A DNA stretch of 24,370 nt from CAYVJW01 sp964451885 (GTDB taxonomy: Bacteria; Patescibacteriota; Gracilibacteria; UBA4473), in contig CAYVJW010000011.1 of the NCBI GenBank assembly GCA_964451885.1, forward strand, positions 1 through 24,370, written 5' to 3'. The notes under the pieces were generated by a model. That model saw nothing but the letters and a program-made list of their open reading frames with translations, had not been told where the DNA came from and searched no databases. Below are positions 16,564 through 23,660 of the stretch, piece by piece. A program made the position numbers and the translations under genes. How positions within the stretch are numbered: position 1 is the first letter of the stretch; each line of letters starts with the position of its first letter.

Positions 16564-16583
16564 TTAACGTTTCATGTACGCAC

Positions 16584-16641
16584 AAAAAGGTGAGAAGCGA
16601 AGCGATTGAGAGGTAGGTGCGCCTTGCCCCGCCCCTTTCAC
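16584..16641 (-). terminator. possible terminator in the convergent gap
   Basis: On the minus strand a stem of GTGAAAG (16641-16635) with CTTCTCAC (16597-16590, one bulged base) encloses a GC-rich loop region and is followed by CTTTTTG (T-run 16588-16584). It would end the minus-strand pair of genes. The long loop and bulge make this weak. The enclosed block (about 16610-16635) is unusually GC-rich for this part of the window. Confidence 0.35.
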
Positions 16642-16657
16642 ATACTATTAATAAAAT

Positions 16658-16969
16658 TTACTCAATATTCCCATTCAACCGATAAACACTCCGAAACTTA
16701 TCAATAGAATTCTGTAATTTTGACAAAAACTCATCAGCAGTGTAGTATACATTGATTACCTGCTTATAAAAATTTCCCACCACTTCCAACCTTACTACCT
16801 CTGGGTTTAAGGTAGTGGTTTTAAGCGTAATAATGCCTCCGGATCTTTTTCCGTTTAGTGTCGTAATCAAGCCCACTGAGTGCGGGATTTTATTTTTCTT
16901 CAAAAAACGTACAACATCTTCTGCCGCATCAATAATAGTAGAATGAGTACCTCTTTTAGTACGGTTCAT
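16658..16969 (-). CDS. small conserved protein, DUF2103-like
   Basis: The 103 residues start with a basic stretch and the motif KRGTHSTIIDAAEDVVRFL, then two or three beta strands and a last helix. A HST[IV]I[DE] start followed by a compact alpha/beta domain recalls DUF2103, annotated as a putative metal-binding family. That match is from memory and not certain. The gene follows the helicase by 31 bases on the same strand and is probably co-transcribed, which hints at an RNA- or stress-related role without proving it. No Shine-Dalgarno is present. Confidence 0.6.
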   Translation of the reverse strand: MNRTKRGTHSTIIDAAEDVVRFLKKNKIPHSVGLITTLNGKRSGGIITLKTTTLNPEVVRLEVVGNFYKQVINVYYTADEFLSKLQNSIDKFRSVYRLNGNIE

Positions 16970-17000
16970 CTACTGATTCTACATGAAAAATTGGGTTTTG

Positions 17001-18272
17001 TTAAGGGGAAACCCTCGACCTCCTTTTCCCAAACCACTTTTTCCTATTACTCCTCACAAAATCATGCCCTCCTTGTCTTCTTCTGGAAAAGTTTTTCTTC
17101 TGCGTATTTTTTGCTTCTTCCAAAGGCATTGCATCACTCATATGATACGGATGCCCCTCGATAACAGGGATTTTCTTATTGATCAGCTTATTTATAGACC
17201 TCAAATATTTTGTTTCCTCCCTGTCACAAAGAGAAAGTGCAATTCCGTTTGTCCCGGCTCTTCCGGTTCTTCCTATACGGTGGACATAAGTTTCCGGTTC
17301 ATTTGGGATTTCAAAATTGATCACATGCGACAAGTCATCAATATCAATACCCCTTGCCGCAATATCTGTCGCGACCAGAATCCTAGTTCGTTTCATTTTA
17401 AAATTTTTCAACGCGTTTTGCCGGGCGTTTTGCGATTTATTCCCATGAATAGCCTCGGCTTTGATCCCGGCTTTATTAATGAATCGGCCAATCTTGTCCG
17501 CTCCGTATTTTGTCCGGGTAAACACCAGTGCAGAGGGGATGGATTCGTCCTTTAACAGGTGAATTAGCAGCGATTTTTTATTGGTTTTATCAACCAGATA
17601 TAATTTCTGCTTCACCGTATCAGCGGTAGAGGAAACAGGCGTAATTTCTACTTTTTCAGGATTATCTAATATAGTACCGGATAATTTTAAAATAGACGGA
17701 GGCATAGTAGCCGAAAAAAACAACGACTGCCTTTTTGCAGGAAGCCTTGATATTATTTTTTTTACGTCATGGATAAAACCCATGTCCAACATGCGGTCTG
17801 CTTCATCAAGCGTAAACAACTTTATGTGTTGAAGCGTTATGATTTTCTGGTTTATCAGGTCGAGCAGCCGTCCAGGAGTGGCAACTAGTACATCTACTCC
17901 CGCTCGCAAGGCATTTACCTGAGAATTTTGCTTTACGCCTCCGAATATAACGGTATGCCGTATCCCTGTATGCCGCCCGTAAGCCGCAAAACTTTCCCCG
18001 ATCTGAATAGCAAGTTCTCTGGTAGGGGTTACTATCAAAGATTTAATATTTCTTCTCCCGTTCTCAAATCTTTGTTCTTCTTTAAGAATTTGCAAAATCG
18101 GTATAGCAAAAGCAGCCGTTTTACCTGTCCCTGTTTGAGCGCAACCAAGCAGATCTTTTCTTTTCAGGATAATCGGAATGGACTGAGTCTGTATAGGCGT
18201 AGGAGTTGTATATCCTTCGTTCCTTAACGCATTAAGGATAGGGGAAATAAGATTTAAATTTTCAAATGTCAT
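17001..18272 (-). CDS. rhlE: DEAD-box ATP-dependent RNA helicase, RhlE type
   Basis: The 423 residues carry every DEAD-box motif in order: Q motif (TPIQTQSIP, Q28), Walker A AQTGTGKT (K51), PTRELA, TPGRL, DEAD followed by RMLDMGF, SAT, the motif V region ATDIAARGIDID and HRIGRTGRAG. The short C-terminal tail (about 385-423) is very basic and lacks a DbpA-type RNA-binding domain, which fits the RhlE group of RNA-remodelling enzymes acting in ribosome assembly and RNA decay. The ATG at 18272 begins MTFENLNLISPIL, the usual RhlE start. A long AT-rich leader with two promoter candidates and a palindrome lies upstream, so post-transcriptional (for example cold) control is possible. Confidence 0.95.
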   Translation of the reverse strand: MTFENLNLISPILNALRNEGYTTPTPIQTQSIPIILKRKDLLGCAQTGTGKTAAFAIPILQILKEEQRFENGRRNIKSLIVTPTRELAIQIGESFAAYGRHTGIRHTVIFGGVKQNSQVNALRAGVDVLVATPGRLLDLINQKIITLQHIKLFTLDEADRMLDMGFIHDVKKIISRLPAKRQSLFFSATMPPSILKLSGTILDNPEKVEITPVSSTADTVKQKLYLVDKTNKKSLLIHLLKDESIPSALVFTRTKYGADKIGRFINKAGIKAEAIHGNKSQNARQNALKNFKMKRTRILVATDIAARGIDIDDLSHVINFEIPNEPETYVHRIGRTGRAGTNGIALSLCDREETKYLRSINKLINKKIPVIEGHPYHMSDAMPLEEAKNTQKKNFSRRRQGGHDFVRSNRKKWFGKRRSRVSP

Positions 18273-18298
18273 AGATTTTTTTTGTAAATAAAGAGGTT

Positions 18299-18313
18299 CA
18301 AATCAGTGATTTG
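18299..18313. promoter_or_regulatory. perfect palindrome in the helicase leader
   Basis: CAAATCA-G-TGATTTG is an exact 7-1-7 inverted repeat, 26 bases upstream of the helicase start and just downstream of a minus-strand TATAAT (18322-18317). It could be a repressor operator. As RNA it would need a larger loop, so a DNA site is the more natural reading. The role is inferred. Confidence 0.4.
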
Positions 18314-18360
18314 ATCATTATAAACTTGTTAATAAATGCAATATCGCTGCTTGTGCGACA

Positions 18361-18389
18361 ACTTTAAGACAAAACAAATAAAATGTCAA
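18361..18389 (-). promoter_or_regulatory. helicase promoter with a perfect -35
   Basis: On the minus strand TTGACA (18389-18384), a 17-base spacer and TAAAGT (18366-18361) form a good sigma-70 type promoter. Its leader to the ATG at 18272 would be about 80 bases. A second -10 like TATAAT at 18322-18317 lacks a good -35. Confidence 0.6.
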
Positions 18390-18449
18390 GTAAAAAACTT
18401 TTTCTCATGCATTATATAGTTTTGGATTAGAAGTGTAAAAAATTATCGT

Positions 18450-18486
18450 AAAAAAATCAGGGGCATTGGCACAACACCAACACCCC
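18450..18486 (-). terminator. intrinsic terminator of the right-hand signalling operon
   Basis: As minus-strand RNA, GGGGUGUUGG (18486-18477) pairs with CCAAUGCCCC (18469-18460), ten pairs including two G-U wobbles, across a 7-base loop. UGA and a run of seven U follow (18456-18450). The G-U pairs favour the minus strand, in agreement with the operon that ends at 18559. Confidence 0.85.
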
Positions 18487-18521
18487 AATTCAAGACTTCT
18501 CGATTATACTTCAGTTGACGG

Positions 18522-18547
18522 GCCACGTTGTTCGTGAGCGACGTGGC
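18522..18547 (-). other. hairpin directly after the EAL gene
   Basis: GCCACGTTG (18522-18530) and CGACGTGGC (18539-18547) form a 9-bp stem with one G-T pair and an 8-base loop, 11 bases after the stop codon. No T-run follows, so it is more likely a 3' stabilising or processing hairpin that precedes the true terminator at 18450-18486. Confidence 0.5.
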
Positions 18548-18558
18548 AGGTTGCCGCT

Positions 18559-20379
18559 TTACGGCAGTTTCCCCTTTTTCAGGAGTGCTTCAAACGCATC
18601 GGCAGGCACGGGCTTACTGTAGCGGTATCCTTGTCCCGTATCGCACCCCCTTCCAATCAGGAATTCGATATGTGCCTCCGTCTCTACTCCCTCGGCAACG
18701 ATATGAAGGTTTAGAGATTTGCTCAAGCCAATGATAGCATTCGCTATCTGGCTGTTGGATAGATCAGGCCGTATTCCTTGTATGAAGGCCTTATCGATCT
18801 TGAGAGTTTGGATAGGAAAATCTTTCAGGTACACCAGGGAAGAGTATCCTGTTCCGAAGTCATCCATGGCCAGTGAGATCCCAAGATCTCGTAGTTGCTG
18901 CATTTTGGCAATGGCTTCCTCGACATTTCCCATTACCATACTTTCAGTGATTTCCAGTTCCAGCAGCTCCGGGGAAAAACCGGTTTCATCCAGAATCCCT
19001 CGAACTTTTTCGATCAGATTTTTCTTTTGAAACTGTACCCCGGAGAGGTTCACGGCCACCTTCAGTCCACTTACAATTTTTTGCCATTGGGAAGTTTGAA
19101 CGCAAGAGGTCTTCAGTACCCATTCGCCAACCGGTACGATAAGGCCGGTCTCCTCCGCCAAGGGAATAAATATGTCCGGAAAAATCATCCCTTGCTTTGG
19201 ATGTTTCCATCGAACTAGGGCTTCCATGCTGGTTATTCTCCCCGTTCTAATTTCCACTTTAGGCTGATAGTAAACCATGAGTTCGTCGTCTCTCAATGCC
19301 CGTCGAAGCGCATATTCCAGTTGCAGGCGATCTATGGCCTTTTGGGTCAGGGCAGGGGTGGTGCATCCAAACTCATTGCCCAGAGTTGGTGTCTTCGGTA
19401 TGGCGGCTTTTGCTTCCTGCAGAATCTGCAAAGCTTCTTTATTTCCTTCAGAAAAGGGGGAAATCCCCACTTTTACGGAGAAGGGAATCTTATGTTCTCC
19501 ATATTCAAACAGCTGCTGCTCAAGCTTTATGAAGAACCTTTCCATAAGCCTTGCCGCTTGATTTTCGGCATCTTCTCCTTTTGGGAGGTTCGAAAAGAGG
19601 ACGACATATGCTCCTCCGTCCAACCTTGAGAGGTGATCGGTCTTTCTGAAAGCTCCTTCCAGCTTTTTTGCAAATGCCGCCAGAAAACCGTCAAGAGCCT
19701 CAGAACCGAGGTTTGTTGCCACCTCTTCCCACCGTTCCAACTGCAGGAAAATAACCGCTTTTTCGAAACCTTTTTGGCGGCGGCTTTCATTCACAGATCT
19801 TTCCAATCTGACCATGATTTCGGCCCGGTTGCAGAGCCCTGTTGCCGTGTCAGTGGATGCGAACTCTCGTTTTTCTGTTTCATGACGCTGGCGCAGTATA
19901 AGCAAGTGTTCCAGCTCTTTTTTTTGTGCCTCAAGCGTTTTTGTTTGCTCCGCGACCTTTTCCTCCAGAGTAGCGTTGAGGTCCCTCAGGGCTTTCTCAG
20001 CCTGCGCTTTCCCGAGATGCGTTGCAACCCGGGCCTTAGTGATTGCGGCGTTTACGGGCTTGACGATATAATCAACTCCCCCTGCTTCAAGTCCTTCAAC
20101 TTCATTTTCCGACTCTCCAAACGCAGTAACGAAGATCACCGACGTATCCCTAGTATCGGGATTTTTCTTCAGACGCCGGCAGACTTCAAAACCGTTCATA
20201 TCCGGCATGCCGACATCCAACAGTATCAGGTCAGGACGCTGTTTCATGCGTTCCAACGCTTGTTGGCCGTTAGTGGCTACGATACATTTGTAGTCTGTGG
20301 AGAGGAGTTCTCTCAAGGTCATCACATTACGGGGATTGTCATCCACGATCAAAATCGTGGCCTTAGGTGGTGTCGACAT
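18559..20379 (-). CDS. receiver-degenerate GGDEF-EAL protein (c-di-GMP phosphodiesterase)
   Basis: The 606 residues comprise a receiver domain (8-122, phospho-acceptor D55), a coiled-coil linker (about 125-170), a GGDEF-like domain (about 175-330) and an EAL domain (about 345-595). The GGDEF signature reads GGAYV (255-259), so cyclase activity is probably lost and the domain may only bind GTP or regulate. The EAL domain keeps EALVRW (E386), VNLSG, ELEITES, MDDFGTGYSS, LKID and EGVE, consistent with active hydrolysis of cyclic di-GMP. The start has AGGAG six bases upstream (20386-20390) and overlaps the preceding gene by 17 bases, implying translational coupling. It is the output end of the operon: phosphorylation from the upstream kinases would tune c-di-GMP breakdown. 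Confidence 0.92.
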   Translation of the reverse strand: MSTPPKATILIVDDNPRNVMTLRELLSTDYKCIVATNGQQALERMKQRPDLILLDVGMPDMNGFEVCRRLKKNPDTRDTSVIFVTAFGESENEVEGLEAGGVDYIVKPVNAAITKARVATHLGKAQAEKALRDLNATLEEKVAEQTKTLEAQKKELEHLLILRQRHETEKREFASTDTATGLCNRAEIMVRLERSVNESRRQKGFEKAVIFLQLERWEEVATNLGSEALDGFLAAFAKKLEGAFRKTDHLSRLDGGAYVVLFSNLPKGEDAENQAARLMERFFIKLEQQLFEYGEHKIPFSVKVGISPFSEGNKEALQILQEAKAAIPKTPTLGNEFGCTTPALTQKAIDRLQLEYALRRALRDDELMVYYQPKVEIRTGRITSMEALVRWKHPKQGMIFPDIFIPLAEETGLIVPVGEWVLKTSCVQTSQWQKIVSGLKVAVNLSGVQFQKKNLIEKVRGILDETGFSPELLELEITESMVMGNVEEAIAKMQQLRDLGISLAMDDFGTGYSSLVYLKDFPIQTLKIDKAFIQGIRPDLSNSQIANAIIGLSKSLNLHIVAEGVETEAHIEFLIGRGCDTGQGYRYSKPVPADAFEALLKKGKLP

Positions 20380-21811
20380 CGTTTTCTCCTATATTGATCG
20401 CTAGGGTTTTGGCGATGCTTCGCAGGGTTATGCGAGTCTCGTTAAAGTCCAGGTCATTTACCTGATTTGATAAAAGCCTCACTTCCGTTCTGACACGGGT
20501 TTGCTCCAGAAGTTTAACGATCTGTATGAACTCGGGACTGTTTTCGTCGGCTGAACCCCTTTCCAAGTTCCGATCAAACTTCTGAAAAAGCATTGCGAGT
20601 TTCGGCAAGTCATTATCGCCAATCTCCCGGACTTCTATCAAATCTCCCGGCCTGTTTATGAGTGGATCGGTTTGAAGTATGTCCTTGCCTTTCGCCTCCA
20701 ATTGGAGAAGGACAAAGAACGTACTCCCTTTCCCGACTTTACTTTCCACCCAAGTATCTCCATCCATCAGATTGACGAGTTGCCTGACGATGTTAAGCCC
20801 CAGTCCGGTCCCCCCGTATTTTCTGGGTATGGAACTGTCAACCTGGATGAAGGCTTCGAAAACCGAGTCCTGCTTTTCCGACGGGATGCCGATCCCTGTA
20901 TCTGACACGGAGAAAAGGAGTTTGTGCTTTTTGAAGCTCTCTCCTTTTTTCTGAATTTTTACAATGATGCCTCCTTTTTCCGTGAATTTGAGGGCATTGC
21001 TCACCAGGTTTATCAGAATTTGCCTCAAGCGGGTAGGATCCCCTATGAGCTGGACAGGGAGGTTTGGAGTTATATCCAAATTCAACTCCAAACCTTTTGA
21101 TTGGACTGCAGGTAAGAAGCTTTCCAACAGATCTTTCAATATTACTTCCAGATAGATGGTTGTCTTTTCCAGCATCAGACGCCCCTCTTCACCTTTTGAG
21201 GCATCAAGGATGTTATTCAAATCGCTGAGGAGCAAGTGAGCGCTCTTGAGTGCCGCATTTGCGAGTCTTTCTTCCTTTGAGCCTTTTTTGACTGTTTTGC
21301 TTATCATTCCCAGCGGGCCGAGGATAGCGTTCAGCGGGTTTCGTAGTTCATGCCCCATGTGGGCAAGGAAGATTGCCTTCGCCGCGTTCGCTGCTTCAGC
21401 GGCTTCTTTGGCTGATCGCAATTCCTTTTCGGCTCGCGCTTTCCCGAGATGCGTTGCAACTCGGGCTTGGGTGATAGCCGCGTTTATGGGCTTGATGATA
21501 TAGTCAAGTCCTCCCACTTCAAGCCCTTCAACAACATTTTCCACTTCCCCCTGCGCCGAAACAAAAATTACGGGAATATCCCTGGTTTCGGGATTTTCCT
21601 TCAGGCTCCGGCAGACTTCAAAGCCGTCCATTCCTGGCATGTTGACGTCCAACAGTACCAGGTCAGGACGCTGTTTCATGCGTTCCAACGCTTGTCGGCC
21701 GTTGGTTGCTACGATACATTTGTAGTCTGTGGCGAGAATTTCACGTAGGGTTTTTACATTATCGGGTCTATCATCCACGATCAGAATCGTGGCTTTAGGT
21801 GGTATCTTCAT
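20363..21811 (-). CDS. receiver-histidine kinase hybrid (soluble)
   Basis: The 482 residues have an N-terminal receiver (8-122, D55) followed by a coiled linker and HisKA with H154 (MGHELRNPLN). HATPase_c has N-box NLVSNALKF, G1 DTGIGIP and G2 GTGLGLNIV. A tail of about 110 residues at the end is shared with the kinase upstream. No transmembrane helix is present, so it is cytoplasmic and probably an intermediate in a phosphorelay. Translation starts at 21811 with an AGGAGGT site four bases before the ATG. It overlaps the upstream gene by 17 bases and the downstream gene by 17 bases. Its receiver is nearly identical in DNA to that of the EAL protein over part of its length, indicating recent duplication. 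Confidence 0.92.
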   Translation of the reverse strand: MKIPPKATILIVDDRPDNVKTLREILATDYKCIVATNGRQALERMKQRPDLVLLDVNMPGMDGFEVCRSLKENPETRDIPVIFVSAQGEVENVVEGLEVGGLDYIIKPINAAITQARVATHLGKARAEKELRSAKEAAEAANAAKAIFLAHMGHELRNPLNAILGPLGMISKTVKKGSKEERLANAALKSAHLLLSDLNNILDASKGEEGRLMLEKTTIYLEVILKDLLESFLPAVQSKGLELNLDITPNLPVQLIGDPTRLRQILINLVSNALKFTEKGGIIVKIQKKGESFKKHKLLFSVSDTGIGIPSEKQDSVFEAFIQVDSSIPRKYGGTGLGLNIVRQLVNLMDGDTWVESKVGKGSTFFVLLQLEAKGKDILQTDPLINRPGDLIEVREIGDNDLPKLAMLFQKFDRNLERGSADENSPEFIQIVKLLEQTRVRTEVRLLSNQVNDLDFNETRITLRSIAKTLAINIGENDVDTT

Positions 21812-23564
21812 CGCGACCTCCTATATCGTTTTCTCCCATGCTGATCGACAGGTTTTCGGCGATTTCTCGCAGGATTTTCTGTGCTGCTTCAAACATGAAG
21901 TTGGATAACTCATGCTCCAGGCGATTTATTACTTTTTCGGCAGCGGTTTTCTCCAGAAATTGGCTGATTCGCTCCAGGCGTGGATCTGTTTCATCGACGG
22001 ATCCTTCCGCCAGCCCTTCATCAAAACTTCGAAGCAGCGGCGTGAGCTCTGCCAGTTCTTCGGCGCTCAGTATCCATTTTTTTTCCGGCTCCTTGGGATC
22101 CACTTCTTTTTGGATGAGTTGATCGGGAGCAATAGTTTCTGTTCCTTTTACTTCCAACGGAAGGAGAACAAAGAACGTACTCCCTTCACCGAGCTTACTG
22201 TTTACCCAAATACTCCCTTTCATCATTTTGACAAGACCTTTGACAATAGGAAGGCCTAGTCCTGTTCCCTGGTGTTTTCTGCTCAAGGAACTGTCAACCT
22301 GGGTAAAGCTCTCGAAAACCGAATTGGTCTTATCCGGTGGGATGCCAATCCCGGTATCAGATACGGAGAAAAGAAGTTCTACCGTTCCCTCGCCGGAATC
22401 TTTTTTCTCCACTTTCATGGAGATGGCCCCCTTGTCTGTAAACTTGATGGCATTTCCCACCAGATTCCACAGAATTTGATCTAACCTCATGGGATCTCCT
22501 ATGAGTCGGGCAGGCAGGCGAGGACTCATTTCCAACCGTAAATCCAAGCCTTTTGATTCGGCTTGTGGCAGGAAAATTTCCTGTATTCTTTTCAGCTTGT
22601 CTGCCAGATTGAAGTCAGTCACCTTCAGGTTCAGACGACCTTGCTCCATTTTCGAATAGTCAAGGATGTCATTGAGTATTCCCAAAAGCAGAACAGATCC
22701 TTTGGTGGCTGACTTCAAAAGCCTTTCTTGCTTTGCTTCGGGCGTGTTCTCTTTCTGCAACACCTCAAGCATAGCTATGACTTGATTCAAGGGGGTTCGC
22801 AGTTCATGGGACATGGTAGCGATGAAATTGGACTTTGCTACATTGACTGCTTGTAGCCTCTGAACATTTTCTTGAATGATGTTGTCACGTTCCAGAAGTC
22901 CGCGGCGCATTTGATCCAATGTCTCGGCCAGATGGCCAAGCTCATCGCCGGTGGGAATTTCGATAGGAGTTTTTAGATCTCCTTCACCCAAAGCCAGCGC
23001 TTTGGATTCCAGCTTTCGAAGAGGTTTACTCACCTTCTGTGCAATGAGGAACATGATCGTTGTGACCAGGATTACCAGGATAAACAACAGCTCCATCACT
23101 GCGTTTCGAAGGCGTGCATCCATCAACTTCTGAGTGGGGATCATGTAGATTCCGACCTCCAAAATCCCAAGCGCATAACTTTCGTCCTCCGAACCGACCT
23201 CAATGTTCGCCCGGTAGGTTTTTGAGTTTTTAGCCATTGATGAAATGGCTTTTTCTACCAGTGGAGGTTCTTCTTCATCCTCCAAAACACGAATGAAAGC
23301 CACATTGACCTCTTCGTTTCGTTCCATCAGAGATTCCACCATGGTTTTCAGTTCCTCAGGGTCATCGTGCAGCAAGGGTGGAATAATCGCTTTGGAAAAA
23401 GAAAAGGCGATAGATTCCCCCTGGGCATCCATTTGTTCCATCAAGGCCAAGCGTTCTTGCGGGATGCTAAGCAGTGCTTGTCCGGCAATGATGAGGACGG
23501 TGCAAAGAGAAATCCACAAAGAGGCTTTAACGCCCAGTCGAACTCTCCACGTTTTTTTAGGCAT
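21795..23564 (-). CDS. HAMP-domain membrane histidine kinase
   Basis: With the start at 23564 the protein has 589 residues: transmembrane helix (about 10-33), an extracytoplasmic sensor region (about 34-155), a second helix (about 158-180) and HAMP (about 180-235, with GDELGHLAETLDQM). HisKA follows with H253 (MSHELRTPLN), then HATPase_c (NLVGNAIKF, DTGIGIP, GTGLGLPIV) and a tail of about 120 residues. The frame continues open to 23648, but AGGAG (23572-23576) lies seven bases before the ATG at 23564, and a terminator hairpin occupies 23606-23646, so the shorter start is preferred. It probably senses the ligand-loaded PhnD-like protein encoded just upstream and passes phosphate to the receivers of the next two proteins. 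Confidence 0.92.
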   Translation of the reverse strand: MPKKTWRVRLGVKASLWISLCTVLIIAGQALLSIPQERLALMEQMDAQGESIAFSFSKAIIPPLLHDDPEELKTMVESLMERNEEVNVAFIRVLEDEEEPPLVEKAISSMAKNSKTYRANIEVGSEDESYALGILEVGIYMIPTQKLMDARLRNAVMELLFILVILVTTIMFLIAQKVSKPLRKLESKALALGEGDLKTPIEIPTGDELGHLAETLDQMRRGLLERDNIIQENVQRLQAVNVAKSNFIATMSHELRTPLNQVIAMLEVLQKENTPEAKQERLLKSATKGSVLLLGILNDILDYSKMEQGRLNLKVTDFNLADKLKRIQEIFLPQAESKGLDLRLEMSPRLPARLIGDPMRLDQILWNLVGNAIKFTDKGAISMKVEKKDSGEGTVELLFSVSDTGIGIPPDKTNSVFESFTQVDSSLSRKHQGTGLGLPIVKGLVKMMKGSIWVNSKLGEGSTFFVLLPLEVKGTETIAPDQLIQKEVDPKEPEKKWILSAEELAELTPLLRSFDEGLAEGSVDETDPRLERISQFLEKTAAEKVINRLEHELSNFMFEAAQKILREIAENLSISMGENDIGGRDEDTT

Positions 23565-23605
23565 GACGAGTCTCCTATGTTTTTCAGGATGGGCGGGGAA
23601 AATAC

Positions 23606-23646
23606 AAAAAATCGGAGGTTCCCCGGCCAGGCCGGGGTTGTCCTCC
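23606..23646 (-). terminator. intrinsic terminator or attenuator between binding protein and kinase
   Basis: On the minus strand GGAGG (23646-23642) pairs with CCTCC (23618-23614). Inside, CCCCGGCC (23637-23630) and GGCCGGGG (23628-23621) form a strong GC stem. GATTTTTTG follows directly (T-run 23611-23606). It begins 15 bases after the stop of the binding-protein gene. No good promoter stands between it and the kinase start, so partial read-through is likely. Confidence 0.8.
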
Positions 23647-23660
23647 AAAAGACAAGGAGT

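Noticed and set aside
23565..23648. Longer N-terminus for the HAMP kinase, from an upstream ATG
   Set aside because: It would run through the terminator hairpin and lacks a Shine-Dalgarno, while AGGAG stands before the ATG at 23564.
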